A stretch of DNA of 64,000 bases, from contig CAJUNP010000009.1 in assembly GCA_910587935.1 (NCBI GenBank), forward strand, positions 24,670-88,669, written 5' to 3'. The stretch is from an uncultured Lachnospiraceae bacterium. GTDB lineage: Bacteria > Bacillota > Clostridia > Lachnospirales > Lachnospiraceae. The translations under genes and the position numbers were made by a program. Of the stretch, positions 35,809 to 44,798 are shown piece by piece (the stretch's first letter is position 1; each line of letters starts with the position of its first letter). The notes beneath the pieces were generated by a model that saw only the letters and a program-made list of their open reading frames with translations, did no database searches and was not told where the DNA came from.

Positions 35809-36465
35809 TCATGCCAGCAATTCTTTCAGCAAATCTTCCAGCTCCTCTTCTTCCATCTGCGAAAGAATACTTTTGGCGCTGACGGCAGGTTTTTTTGTTT
35901 TATCCGGCTGCAGCGCTTCGGTAATTATGTCTTTTTCTTCTTCCTCCGGAATTTCCAGGCGGTTCACCATATGATTCTCCAGATAATCCATGAGGTTTAC
36001 CTTTAAAATTCCGATCTTCCCTTTTACATCTACCATGGACGATATGGAAAAGTACAGATACAGTCCAAAGAGGCTGACGATATAATAGGGCAGAATTTCT
36101 CCTAACACCGCGCCGTCCACGATAGCAATACAGGCGCCCAGTCCCGCAAAAAAAACGGATAACAACATGAGCTGCCCCGACATATGATATAACATGCGGA
36201 AAGATAGTTTGCCGAGCGACAGGCGGTTTAAAAACTTGTCCACAAATACCGATATGTTTGCCACCCCTGAATTCATGCGATAACAGTTGGCAAATTTCAG
36301 TTTGCATTGTTTTAACAGTTTGTTTGTCGTAGCAGACATGTTTTCTGTCTCGGAAATCAGATTCTGGTACAATGCACCAATCATAATCAGAAGAAAAATG
36401 CTACATACTAATAAAAAAATACCAATGCCCATCATCCATTTTTGTTCTACGAGTTCCTTTAACAT
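35809..36465 (-). CDS. Membrane protein of unknown function
   Basis: 218 residues from the ATG at 36465, which has GGCAAGG at a suitable distance; a longer frame to 36570 has no ribosome site. One membrane helix near residues 12-32, a cytoplasmic or extracellular stretch, then two close helices around 100-145 and a Glu/Lys-rich C-terminal tail of about 60 residues ending in MEEEELEDLLKELLA. Polytopic with an acidic cytoplasmic tail, perhaps a protein-interaction arm. No family recognised. Lies alone between pgi and the TSCPD gene. Confidence 0.6.
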   Translation of the reverse strand: MLKELVEQKWMMGIGIFLLVCSIFLLIMIGALYQNLISETENMSATTNKLLKQCKLKFANCYRMNSGVANISVFVDKFLNRLSLGKLSFRMLYHMSGQLMLLSVFFAGLGACIAIVDGAVLGEILPYYIVSLFGLYLYFSISSMVDVKGKIGILKVNLMDYLENHMVNRLEIPEEEEKDIITEALQPDKTKKPAVSAKSILSQMEEEELEDLLKELLA

Positions 36466-36635
36466 AATGATACCTTGCCTTTCCGCAGCCGGCTGCCTGT
36501 CCAAAAACAAATGAACGAAGCTGCGGCTGCCATGTATGCTCATTATAGTAAATATGGATGTGATTCTCAAGAATTCCCGTCCCCTAATTCATCGACAAAT
36601 TCCGCAAAACGGGACTGGTATCCTGTTCCATTTTC

Positions 36636-36661
36636 TGTTATAATTCTACCTTAGAATTATA
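36636..36661 (+). promoter_or_regulatory. Extended -10 promoter with overlapping palindrome, TSCPD gene
   Basis: TGTTATAAT (36636-36644) is an extended -10 box. The palindrome TATAATTCTA-CCT-TAGAATTATA (36639-36661) starts on the -10 itself and covers the transcription start, a likely repressor site. A small GC hairpin CCGGC-N6-GCCGG follows at 36672-36687 in the leader. Confidence 0.5.
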
Positions 36662-36719
36662 TATTTATGATCCGGCTTTTACGCCGGAACAGTCCAGCAA
36701 GAAAACGAGGTGGAAAATT

Positions 36720-36959
36720 ATGAGATATCAAACACAGGGAACCTGTTCTTCCGCAATCGACGTGGAAGTAGATCAGGGAGTTATCAAGTCCGTAGCTTTT
36801 ACGGGAGGATGCCACGGCAATCTTCAGGGAATCAGCCGTCTGGTAGAAGGAATGAAGGTAGAAGATGCCATTTCCAGGTTAAAGGGCATTAAATGCGGCT
36901 TTAAGTCCACATCCTGCCCGGACCAGCTTGCCCGCGCACTGGAGTCCATGCAAAATTAG
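36720..36959 (+). CDS. TSCPD-domain protein (TIGR03905 type)
   Basis: 79 residues. Carries the domain's conserved Cys pattern: YQTQGTCSSAIDV, FTGGCHGNLQGI, IKCGFKSTSCPDQLARAL. The TSCPD domain is found alone, as here, and at the C-terminus of some class II ribonucleotide reductases; the Cys cluster suggests a metal site. Function of the solo form is not established. Followed 32 bases later by murG, possibly co-transcribed. Confidence 0.88.
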   Translation: MRYQTQGTCSSAIDVEVDQGVIKSVAFTGGCHGNLQGISRLVEGMKVEDAISRLKGIKCGFKSTSCPDQLARALESMQN

Positions 36960-36991
36960 TCAGCCTTTATAATCCCGGAGGTTTTTCTGTT

Positions 36992-38077
36992 ATGAAGAAA
37001 ATTGTTTTGACCGGCGGCGGCACCGCGGGACACGTTACTCCTAACATAGCCCTGCTGCCCCGATTGAAAGAGCTTGGTTACGAAGTTTATTATTTTGGCT
37101 CTTACGACGGTATCGAAAAAAAACTGATAGAAGATTTTGAACTTCCGTATTACGGAATTTCTACCGGCAAGTTCCGCCGTTATTTCGATCCGAAAAATTT
37201 TACGGATCCTTTCCGCGTCGTGAAGGGATTTTCGGAAGCCAGAAATTATTTAAAGGAATTAAAACCGGATGTAGTATTCAGCAAGGGCGGTTTTGTCAGT
37301 GTGCCGGTTGTACGCGCCGCCGCGTCTCTGGATATTCCCTGCATCATTCATGAATCCGATATTACGCCGGGACTTGCGAATAAATTATGTATTCCCGTAG
37401 CGGATAAGGTCTGCTGTAATTTCCCGGAAACCTACCGGAAGCTGCCTCCGAAAAAGGCTGTGCTTACAGGCTCTCCCATACGTGAGGAACTTGCCGACGG
37501 AAACGCGGAAGCCGGCCGGAAGCTGTGCGGATTTAACCGGAATAAGCCGGTTATTATGGTGATCGGGGGAAGTCTGGGTTCCCTGAACGTAAACCGCTTC
37601 GTACGTGCCGCGCTGTCGCTCCTTCTGGAAGACTTTCAGGTGGTTCATCTTTGCGGAAAGGATAAGGTGGATAATCTTTTGTTAAGCCAGCCGGGTTATA
37701 AGCAGTTTGAATACTTAAAATCCGAGTTGAAGGATATTTTTGCCATGGCGGATATTGTGGTATCCCGCGCGGGCGCCAATGCGATCTGCGAGCTTCTGGC
37801 GCTCAAAAAGCCGAATATCCTGATCCCGCTCTCTTCCTCCGCCAGCAGGGGCGACCAGCTGCTTAACGCCAAATCCTTCGAGTCCCAGGGATTCAGTATT
37901 GTAATCGATGAAGACGATTTATCGGAAAATCTTCTTGCGGAGAAAATACACGAACTGTATTTTACAAAACAGACTTATATAGACGCTATGGGAAAGAGCA
38001 GGCAGTCGGGGGCTATCAAGACGATTATTGACCTGATTGAAAATGAGGTGGAAGCCGCCGCTCAAAAAAAGGAGTAA
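36992..38077 (+). CDS. murG: UDP-GlcNAc:lipid I N-acetylglucosaminyltransferase
   Basis: 361 residues. N-terminal glycine loop LTGGGTAGHVTPN, FSKGGFVSVPVVRAA, HESDITPGLANKL, then the second Rossmann domain with VIGGSLGSLNVN and the UDP-GlcNAc motif VVSRAGANAICELLALKKP. Adds GlcNAc to lipid I on the inner membrane face, the last cytoplasmic step of lipid II synthesis. Unusually it is not inside a division/cell-wall cluster. GGAGG upstream of the ATG. Confidence 0.95.
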   Translation: MKKIVLTGGGTAGHVTPNIALLPRLKELGYEVYYFGSYDGIEKKLIEDFELPYYGISTGKFRRYFDPKNFTDPFRVVKGFSEARNYLKELKPDVVFSKGGFVSVPVVRAAASLDIPCIIHESDITPGLANKLCIPVADKVCCNFPETYRKLPPKKAVLTGSPIREELADGNAEAGRKLCGFNRNKPVIMVIGGSLGSLNVNRFVRAALSLLLEDFQVVHLCGKDKVDNLLLSQPGYKQFEYLKSELKDIFAMADIVVSRAGANAICELLALKKPNILIPLSSSASRGDQLLNAKSFESQGFSIVIDEDDLSENLLAEKIHELYFTKQTYIDAMGKSRQSGAIKTIIDLIENEVEAAAQKKE

Positions 38078-38082
38078 GACTT

Positions 38083-38742
38083 TTAAGAAAAAGCCTTACT
38101 CTCTTCAAACCAGTTTTTTACCGCAGTCAGCGATTCTTTTATGGCCGTTGTCTTTTCCACGGCCTCGGGCACGGGCGCTACCATGTCCGGCACCATAATC
38201 ACCTTCATACCTGCGCCGTAAGCGGAACGGATACCATTCAGGGAATCCTCGATTGCAAAGCTTTCCGCAGGGTCTGCCTGTAGTTTTTCGCAGGCAAGAA
38301 GGTAGATATCCGGCCGGGGTTTGCTGTGCAGGATCTTGTCTCCTCCGATTACGACCGGAAAATATTCCAAAAGCTTTGTTTCTTCCAGGTATTGTAATAC
38401 TTTTTCCGTCCGGGTGGAAGACGCAACCGCAACTTTTGCATGATGTTCCCGGAGATATTTTAAGAGTTCCCGGACTCCCGGTTTGACCGGAAGTCCTTCT
38501 TTTTTCAGTATGGATTGTATTTTTTCCGTGTATCCGGCGCGGAAATCTTCAAAATCAAAGTCCGTTCCGTAATGCTCCTGAAAAGTCCGTATCGTATCGG
38601 TTCGGTTTAGTCCGATACATTCGATGATCAACGGCTCCATATCTTCGATTCCTTTTTCTTTCGCCGTTTCTCTCCAGCTTTCAATATAGATACGTTCCGT
38701 ATCAAACAGGACTCCGTCCATGTCAAAAACAACCGCTTTCAT
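38083..38742 (-). CDS. HAD-superfamily phosphatase, beta-phosphoglucomutase-like
   Basis: 219 residues. HAD motif I FDMDGVLFDTE (nucleophile and general acid Asp), motif II VAVASST, motif III Lys in ILHSKPRPD, motif IV FAIEDSLNGIRSA. Helical cap typical of subclass I phosphatases and beta-phosphoglucomutases. It follows the GH13 glucosidase gene by 17 bases, so it may process a sugar phosphate in alpha-glucoside use, though cap residues that would separate mutase from phosphatase were not assigned. Confidence 0.82.
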   Translation of the reverse strand: MKAVVFDMDGVLFDTERIYIESWRETAKEKGIEDMEPLIIECIGLNRTDTIRTFQEHYGTDFDFEDFRAGYTEKIQSILKKEGLPVKPGVRELLKYLREHHAKVAVASSTRTEKVLQYLEETKLLEYFPVVIGGDKILHSKPRPDIYLLACEKLQADPAESFAIEDSLNGIRSAYGAGMKVIMVPDMVAPVPEAVEKTTAIKESLTAVKNWFEESKAFS

Positions 38743-38759
38743 ATCCGTTCGATCCTTTC

Positions 38760-40418
38760 TTAATGTACTGTCAGCAGGACGCGCGCTTCGTAAGGCTGCA
38801 AAATACCCTCCCGATGCTCTGTGTAATTGGAAATCAGTTCTTCTCCCGTAACGTCCGTAAACACGCCGCAGGTAACCGTATCCTTTGTAAAATTACACGC
38901 AACCGTCAGTTTTTCGTTTCCCAGAATTCTCTCGTAAGCATAAATCTTTTCGTCGTCTTCCAGAATGGGTTGAAACCGGCCTTCTACAATGAGTTCGTAT
39001 TGTTTTCTAAGGGCGATCAGTTTCCGGTAAAAATGAAAAATGCTGTCGGAATCTTTCAGCGCTTTTTCGGCATTGATAACGGGATAGTTGGCGTTCACGG
39101 CAATCCAGGGCGTTCCCGTAGTAAAACCGGCGTTTTCCCGGTCATTCCACTGCATGGGAGTGCGGGCGTTATCACGGCTGATTTCTTTTAAATAGCGCAG
39201 CATCGTGTCCGCATCCAGGCGTCCGCTTTCCACATAATCCCGGTACGCGTTCAAAGACTCAATATCGCGGTAATCGGAAATGCGTTCAAATCCCGCATTC
39301 GTCATTCCCAGCTCTTCCCCCTGATAAATATAGGGTGTTCCCTTCATCATGTGCAGACAGACTGCCAGCATCTTGGCCGACAGCTCCCGGTATGCGGGAT
39401 CGTCATTGCCAAACCGTGAAACCGCCCGCGGCTGGTCGTGATTATCCCAGTAAAGGCTGTTCCACGCTTTCCCTTCCAATTCTGTCTGCCAGCTGTTCAG
39501 GATCTTTTTCAAGGGAATAAGAGGAACCTTTTTGTCTGTCCATTTTCCGTATTCTCCGGCTGTAATACCAGTATGCTCAAACTGAAAAACCATATTCAGT
39601 TCTTTTCCGTCCAAAGAGGCATATTTTAATGCTTCCTGTCTCGTCACGCCGGCGGCTTCCCCGACTGTCATGATATCGTAACGGGACAGTACTTTCCGGT
39701 TCATCTCCTGCAGATATTCATGTACGTGGGGACCGTTGCATACGGCGCTGCAGCAGTCTCCATACGCACCCTCCGGAGCCTGAACGTCCGGAAGTCCCGG
39801 TTTCTTGGAAATCATGCTGATTACGTCCATGCGGAATCCGTCGATTCCTTTATCGCACCACCAGGTCATCATGTCAAACACTTCCTGTCTGACCATCGGG
39901 TTATCCCAGTTTAAATCCGGCTGCTTTCTGGAAAAGCAGTGAAGATAGTACATATCTGTGGTATCATCGTATTCCCACGCGGAACCGCCGAAGCTGGCTC
40001 CCCAGTTGTTCGGTTCTTTTCCGTTTTTTGCATCTCTCCATATGTAATAATCGCGGTAAGGATTGTCCGTTGACTTTCTGCTTTCCACAAACCATTTATG
40101 TTCATCGGAAGTATGGTTTACCACCAGGTCCATGACGATACGGATTCCTCTTTTATGCGCCTCCGCCAACATTCTGTCGAAATCCTCCATGGTTCCGAAA
40201 TCGCGCATGATTTCCTGATAATCGGATATGTCGTATCCGTTATCATCGTTGGGCGACTGGTATACCGGCGATAGCCAGATCACGTCGATTCCCAGCTTTT
40301 CAAGGTAATCCAGATGTTCGGTAATTCCGTTTAAGTCCCCGATTCCGTCTCCGTTGCTGTCCGCAAAGCTTCGGGGGTAAATTTGGTAAATTACGCTGTT
40401 TTTCCACCATGTTTTCAT
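38760..40418 (-). CDS. GH13 alpha-glucosidase (oligo-1,6-glucosidase type)
   Basis: 552 residues of the GH13_31 group: WWKNSVIYQIYPRSFADSNG start, then DLVVNHTS, catalytic nucleophile Asp in GFRMDVISMI, acid Glu in MTVGEAAGV, third Asp in WDNHDQPR, and the DNARTPMQWN loop. The residue after the nucleophile region and the sequence MDVISMI fit alpha-1,6 or alpha-1,4 short-oligosaccharide hydrolases. No signal peptide, so it acts in the cytoplasm on imported oligosaccharides. Operon with the HAD gene. Confidence 0.92.
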   Translation of the reverse strand: MKTWWKNSVIYQIYPRSFADSNGDGIGDLNGITEHLDYLEKLGIDVIWLSPVYQSPNDDNGYDISDYQEIMRDFGTMEDFDRMLAEAHKRGIRIVMDLVVNHTSDEHKWFVESRKSTDNPYRDYYIWRDAKNGKEPNNWGASFGGSAWEYDDTTDMYYLHCFSRKQPDLNWDNPMVRQEVFDMMTWWCDKGIDGFRMDVISMISKKPGLPDVQAPEGAYGDCCSAVCNGPHVHEYLQEMNRKVLSRYDIMTVGEAAGVTRQEALKYASLDGKELNMVFQFEHTGITAGEYGKWTDKKVPLIPLKKILNSWQTELEGKAWNSLYWDNHDQPRAVSRFGNDDPAYRELSAKMLAVCLHMMKGTPYIYQGEELGMTNAGFERISDYRDIESLNAYRDYVESGRLDADTMLRYLKEISRDNARTPMQWNDRENAGFTTGTPWIAVNANYPVINAEKALKDSDSIFHFYRKLIALRKQYELIVEGRFQPILEDDEKIYAYERILGNEKLTVACNFTKDTVTCGVFTDVTGEELISNYTEHREGILQPYEARVLLTVH

Positions 40419-40449
40419 TTTTTATGATACTCCTTTCCAGGTTTTATAT

Positions 40450-40962
40450 TCATAATTCTCTCCACAATTGGGTTCCTGTTTTAACCTGCGTTTGGGAAAG
40501 TACAATAAGTTTTTTATGTAAAAAAGGCTGCAGATGGGCTTTGGCTTCCGTTTTATTTTCCGTGGTAAACTCTTTGTCCGATAAAACCAGTATGAGCTTT
40601 GATCGGGCATAAAATTTTTTCAGTAACGCAAGAAGATTGTCCCATTGTTTTTCCGATTCGCAGCTGTTATATGATTCGAAAAAGGAACCTGTCTGCAGCA
40701 GGGGAAGGGCTGTTACCTGCTTTATAAATTCCGGTTCGTCTCCCCAAAGGATTATGTTGAGTCTTACGTTTCTGAATATTTCATTTTGGGATTTCAGGAT
40801 TTGGACGAGGTCTTTTGCACGCTGTGCAGCCTCCTCTTTCGGAAGATTCCTGTCTATGACAATTGCCATTTCCAGGATGCCTCCGGTATAGTTACCCTGT
40901 ACGTGGAGTACGTGTTCTACGGCATTTTTCAGCTGTATTCGAATTGCTGCGGTTATAGACAT
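40450..40962 (-). CDS. Hypothetical protein with possible vWA-like fold
   Basis: 170 residues. Alternating hydrophobic strands (LEMAIVID, RLNIILW, SKLILVLSD, KKLIVLS) and helices suggest a Rossmann or von Willebrand A-like fold, but the first strand is followed by RNLP and not a DxSxS metal site. Last gene of a three-gene unit with a kinase-like ATPase and a truncated histidine phosphatase. Function unknown. Confidence 0.6.
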   Translation of the reverse strand: MSITAAIRIQLKNAVEHVLHVQGNYTGGILEMAIVIDRNLPKEEAAQRAKDLVQILKSQNEIFRNVRLNIILWGDEPEFIKQVTALPLLQTGSFFESYNSCESEKQWDNLLALLKKFYARSKLILVLSDKEFTTENKTEAKAHLQPFLHKKLIVLSQTQVKTGTQLWREL

Positions 40963-40971
40963 AGGGTCACC

Positions 40972-41085
40972 TCATTCAAATATTCCGGTTTCAAAAAGCT
41001 TCGACAGATTCACTCCAAAACCCTGATAAATTTTCGTTTTGCGTTCCGAATAATCCGTTTTGCCATGTCTTATAAAATAGAACAT
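40972..41085 (-). pseudogene. Truncated histidine-phosphatase family gene
   Basis: 37 codons only: MFYFIRHGKTDYSERKTKIY... ending ETGIFE. It holds the RHG catalytic motif that opens the histidine phosphatase (phosphoglycerate mutase-like) superfamily but none of the remaining 150 or so residues. GGAGGG stands before the ATG and the gene is spaced like an operon member, three bases after the upstream stop, so translation is likely still possible. An internal deletion that removed the rest is the simplest reading. Confidence 0.7.
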
Positions 41086-41088
41086 TTG

Positions 41089-41727
41089 TTACCCTCCTGC
41101 AAATCCAAATACCTTTTCAGCCAATGACAAAGATTCCTCAATCGTTCTTAATTCATCTCTTAAAATCACATGAAATCCCGAACTCAAAAATCTATCATAG
41201 TTTTTCTTTGAATTGATTCTCTTTAAGCATTCTCTGAAATTATCCAACGCCTTATCCGGATTTTCTTCTTCCAGTAATAATTGATACAAAAACTGCTTCT
41301 CTTTGTCCGGTCTGTCAAAGAATCTATTAACCGATATATCGGGATCTGCCAACATAATCAAAACATGGTCTATATCCGAAATACTCCATAATACTTCTGT
41401 CGGGATATTTGTATCTACAAAAACCTTTTTTCCCTGCCCCGATACCTCCTCTAATATTTTTAATTCCAAAATAGTGCATTCTTTGGTGCAGCCATTAATC
41501 CATGCCTCGTACTCATCAGGTGTTCTTCTTATGAATTCACTCCAATTAACCAAATCTCTGGTATACGTTAAATTCGGAAACTCCTCACTATTCAAATCTG
41601 CAATAAGCGCATCATGATAATTCTCTTCACACGCAATACCATCATATTTATTTGCCAATGCTTTTACTATAGTAGATTTTCCGGCATATGCAGTACCATT
41701 TATAAAATAAACATTTTCAAAATTCAT
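41089..41727 (-). CDS. P-loop NTPase, small-molecule kinase-like
   Basis: 212 residues from the ATG at 41727 (GAGGTG upstream). Walker A is FINGTAYAGKSTIV near the N-terminus; a second acidic strand KVFVDTNIPTEVLW and LIMLADPDISVNRFFDRPDK follow, the latter resembling the LID region of shikimate/adenylate kinase-type folds. Substrate unknown. Heads the little operon with the truncated phosphatase and the 170-residue protein. Confidence 0.75.
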   Translation of the reverse strand: MNFENVYFINGTAYAGKSTIVKALANKYDGIACEENYHDALIADLNSEEFPNLTYTRDLVNWSEFIRRTPDEYEAWINGCTKECTILELKILEEVSGQGKKVFVDTNIPTEVLWSISDIDHVLIMLADPDISVNRFFDRPDKEKQFLYQLLLEEENPDKALDNFRECLKRINSKKNYDRFLSSGFHVILRDELRTIEESLSLAEKVFGFAGG

Positions 41728-41837
41728 ATTGAATAACACCTCTTCAGTTCCGCCATGGTTATATAAAAGCGTCTTTCTCACGCATATATCATATCGGCAT
41801 ACCCGATCTTATGTCAATACCTTCTCTTAACAAAGGC

Positions 41838-41875
41838 ACAAAGAAAAAAGACCCGTTTATGAACAGGTCCTTTTC
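41838..41875 (-). terminator. Terminator of the DUF4358 lipoprotein gene
   Basis: On the minus strand a GGACC...GGGTC hairpin (with a bulge) is followed by TTTTTTCTTT, just after the stop codon of the lipoprotein gene. Confidence 0.7.
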
Positions 41876-41881
41876 CCGCGT

Positions 41882-42496
41882 TTACTGATTTTTTGCTAAT
41901 GTATTCTGGATAATTTCCAAAGCCAGTTCATTGTCCTGCTGGCATTTTTCAATAACGGCTTCGTCGCCGTTTTCAGATGCCTCCATGGTGTCCGCGCCTA
42001 ATTGTACAAAGCACACGTAAGATCCAAAAGTTTCGATGCGGGATGCCTGGATTTTGCCGATGTTCATAGGGTATTGCATGGTATCGTTAACCAGCCTGCT
42101 GCGGTATTCATTCAGGGCTTCTTCCACCGCCGCGACCTGATCTTCTTTTGCTTTTATCACCAGAACGGTATCCACATTGGTGCTGATCATGGGAGATTCG
42201 CCGTAATACTCTTCATAAAGATCCTCCGATACGCCGTAAATGTCCTTTAACATTTCTTTGGAAATCTCGGTATCCGGCCAGTAATTGTCTCCAAATTCAT
42301 CCGTCAGCGCTTTTTTGATATCCTGTATGTCGACGCCGGCGCCGTAATCGGTTGAAGACTCTTCATATGTGCTGTCATTTTCTGTGGTATCGCCTGACGG
42401 AAGGGTTTCTCCTTTATTATCATCTTTCTTGTTTCCGCATGCCGTCATGGAAAAAAGCAATGCTGCCGTCAGAAAAATTATCGCTTTCTTTTTCAT
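41882..42496 (-). CDS. DUF4358-domain lipoprotein
   Basis: 204 residues. Lipoprotein signal MKKKAIIFLTAALLFSMTAC, a Thr/Ser/Asp-rich linker of about 35 residues, then a DUF4358-like domain (LKDIYGVSEDLYEEYYGESP, VLVIKAKEDQVAAVEEALNE). The family is common in Lachnospiraceae and anchored at the cell surface; its role is unknown. Monocistronic. Confidence 0.82.
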   Translation of the reverse strand: MKKKAIIFLTAALLFSMTACGNKKDDNKGETLPSGDTTENDSTYEESSTDYGAGVDIQDIKKALTDEFGDNYWPDTEISKEMLKDIYGVSEDLYEEYYGESPMISTNVDTVLVIKAKEDQVAAVEEALNEYRSRLVNDTMQYPMNIGKIQASRIETFGSYVCFVQLGADTMEASENGDEAVIEKCQQDNELALEIIQNTLAKNQ

Positions 42497-42671
42497 GGTG
42501 ATCCTCCATTCTGAATATTATAATTCCCTGTTTTTACCTTTTTATACAGATCTGCTTTCATTTAATATGTTTTGAGGAAAAAATTTCCTGCCTACATCGT
42601 AACACATTTGTTCCAAAAAATCTCTAAAATGTTCCTTAAGATTTTATGCTGTTTTTGTTAAAATATACTTT

Positions 42672-43877
42672 TCAGCCTTGTATTCTTGAAGAAATTTCCT
42701 GCTCAAATTCCAGCGCTTTTTTGTATTTTCTCTGCCTTGTATACGCCTGTGTAATGATGTCCCGGTAAAAATAAAGGTGGCCGAAATGGCGCTCCCGCTT
42801 TAATGCTTTTATCAATTTTTCCAAAAGTTCCAGATAAGCGGGATCATCCATAAAGTTTTCTTTACACTCCCAACAGGCTTCTTCATACTTTAAAATATCC
42901 GCTTCATTTTTATCTTCCGACTGCGCGATCCGTACGCGCATTTTTTCCAGGTATATCCCGGCCTGTTCTTTATTCCCGCTCCGAATAAGCGCAACGGCTT
43001 TTTTGTGATCGAGCGCCATGGAATCCGGAAGATTTGAAACGCCGGAAGCCTCAGCCATATCCAGGTATTTTAAAGATAAATCGTATTTTTTCAAACTGAT
43101 GTAGGTTGCTCCCATGTTATAGTACAGGTCGGCGCTCGCTTTTTTCCACTCCGTATTCTGCAGCAGGCGCATACTTCGTTCATAATAAAGGAGCATCATT
43201 TCTTCCAGGTTGAGACAGGCATAGGCAGTGCCGTTCAGGAAAAAATAATCTGCAAGCCGGTATGTATTGCCTTCTTCCACGGCTGTGGCAACCAGCTTGT
43301 TTTCCATGCGGTGTATGGCCGTATAATCGCCCTGCATCATGTATGCTTCGCAAAGCTGTGTTATGGCAAACGAATTTCCCAGAATCCGGAGGGCTTCGTT
43401 ACAGTACTCCACACTTTCGGGAAAGCTCTGCCTTTCCCATGACTGCAAAATTCTGTAATAGGCCAGCTGTTTGGGCCGCATGTATTCTTTCAGCGTCTCT
43501 AACAGCTCAGGCGTACCGCCCTCTTCAAATCCCTTAATCAAAAGCCAGTCCACGGCCAGTCTGCTGTAGGAAAGAACCGTATCGTTTTCGGCTAATTCTT
43601 TATATACCGTTTCGGTGTCTAAACAGTACTGCAGGCGGTAAAAATAGTCTTCTGTCTTTGTCTCCCATTCGGTTAGCGCCTGTTCATTTTCTTCATAAAC
43701 AATACCCAGTCTTTCAAACAGCGCCGCTATGATTTTGTCATCCGGGCAGACGCTTCCATGCTCAATTTTGCTCATATAGGAAGGCACGCAGATCCCGTAA
43801 CAGATTTCTTTCTGTCCTTTATCCTGCCTTATTCTTTCCATCCGCAGCAAAGCCCCGGCTATTGTATTTTGCCGCAT
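42672..43877 (-). CDS. XRE-family regulator with TPR domain
   Basis: 401 residues from the ATG at 43877 (TTGGAGG upstream). Residues 1-65 form a helix-turn-helix (IAGALLRMERIRQDKGQKEI, VPSYMSKIEHGSVCPDD). The rest is a chain of TPR-like helical hairpins with repeated patterns such as LYYNMGATYISLKKYDLSLKYL. The layout is like RRNPP/PlcR-type peptide-sensing regulators, so a small peptide ligand is possible. No peptide gene is evident next to it. Divergent from the tRNA promoter. Confidence 0.82.
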   Translation of the reverse strand: MRQNTIAGALLRMERIRQDKGQKEICYGICVPSYMSKIEHGSVCPDDKIIAALFERLGIVYEENEQALTEWETKTEDYFYRLQYCLDTETVYKELAENDTVLSYSRLAVDWLLIKGFEEGGTPELLETLKEYMRPKQLAYYRILQSWERQSFPESVEYCNEALRILGNSFAITQLCEAYMMQGDYTAIHRMENKLVATAVEEGNTYRLADYFFLNGTAYACLNLEEMMLLYYERSMRLLQNTEWKKASADLYYNMGATYISLKKYDLSLKYLDMAEASGVSNLPDSMALDHKKAVALIRSGNKEQAGIYLEKMRVRIAQSEDKNEADILKYEEACWECKENFMDDPAYLELLEKLIKALKRERHFGHLYFYRDIITQAYTRQRKYKKALEFEQEISSRIQG

Positions 43878-43907
43878 GTAATACCTCCAAAAATTTTTAT
43901 TTATATA

Positions 43908-43937
43908 TTGACAACTTTGATTCAAATAGTGTATTAT
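43908..43937 (+). promoter_or_regulatory. Promoter of tRNA-Pro
   Basis: TTGACA (43908-43913), 18-base spacer, TATTAT (43932-43937), 26 bases before the tRNA. Confidence 0.65.
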
Positions 43938-43963
43938 TTTAATGTTGCAAAGCTTATTTATAG

Positions 43964-44037
<74 letters not shown>

Positions 44038-44071
44038 TTTATTATTGAAAACATGGGCATTTTTAAAAATA

Positions 44072-44112
44072 GGCATCCTCACTTTGGACGGTTGGGATGC
44101 TTATTTCTTTTT
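44072..44112 (+). terminator. Terminator after tRNA-Pro
   Basis: GCATCC and GGATGC pair around a 16-base loop, followed by TTATTTCTTTTT. It lies 35 bases past the tRNA. Confidence 0.65.
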
Positions 44113-44168
44113 ATGATTGTCTATATAAGACAGAACCGCAAATATATGAGAAAGGTTTGGGTAAGGGT

Positions 44169-44798
44169 GTGGGCGAAACAAATATTTCAGACGGGAAACT
44201 TCGCAGGGAAAAAATACTGGAACTGCTTTCCAGCAGCCGTTTACCCGTGTCGGGAACCGAACTGGCCAGACTATTCGGAGTCAGCAGGCAGGTCATTGTA
44301 CAGGACATCGCCTTGCTTCGGGCAAGCAGCCGGGAAATTCTTTCTACAAATAAAGGGTATCTGTTGTTCCGGTCCGTGGCGGAGGAATCCGCCGCCTGTA
44401 TGGTTGTGATGGTCAAGCATACTTCGGATCAGGTTTTTGATGAATTTGCTGCGATTGTGGAGCTGGGCGGCCGTGTTCTGGATGTCTCGGTCGATCATGA
44501 TTATTACGGGCAGATTCAGATTGATCTGCTTATTCAGGATCTTAACGATGCAAAAGAATTTGTTCAAAAAATGAAAAACTCTTCCTCGCAGCCGCTGAAA
44601 TGTCTGACAGGAGACGTTCATTATCACACCATCGCGGCTCCTTCTGAAAAGGTATTGAATATTATCAGAAGGGAACTGAGAGAGAAAGGCTTTTTGGTGG
44701 AAGAAGATAACCAGGGCGCTTTACTTCCTGTGCTTCGCCTCAATTCTGAGATACGCAATCATCATTCCGATTACCCAGATCATGAGTGCAACAATTAA
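44169..44798 (+). CDS. nadR: Niacin-responsive repressor NadR (YrxA/3H-domain type)
   Basis: About 209 residues if it starts at GTG 44169; the frame is open back to 44097 and the start is uncertain. N-terminal HTH (VSGTELARLFGVSRQVIVQD) and a C-terminal 3H domain with metal-binding His in VKHTSDQVFDE, DHDYYGQ and HYHTI. Such proteins repress NAD synthesis and niacin uptake genes; none lies in this window. The last 30 residues (after LREKGFLVE) are beyond the usual family end and overlap the opposite-strand gene at 44721 by 78 bases, so the ancestral stop was probably lost. Confidence 0.85.
   Translation: MGETNISDGKLRREKILELLSSSRLPVSGTELARLFGVSRQVIVQDIALLRASSREILSTNKGYLLFRSVAEESAACMVVMVKHTSDQVFDEFAAIVELGGRVLDVSVDHDYYGQIQIDLLIQDLNDAKEFVQKMKNSSSQPLKCLTGDVHYHTIAAPSEKVLNIIRRELREKGFLVEEDNQGALLPVLRLNSEIRNHHSDYPDHECNN

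Noticed and set aside
42574..42589. AGGAAA-AAA-TTTCCT repeat upstream of the DUF4358 lipoprotein
   Set aside because: Short A/T-centred palindromes of this kind are expected by chance in AT-rich gaps; no promoter geometry was found around it.
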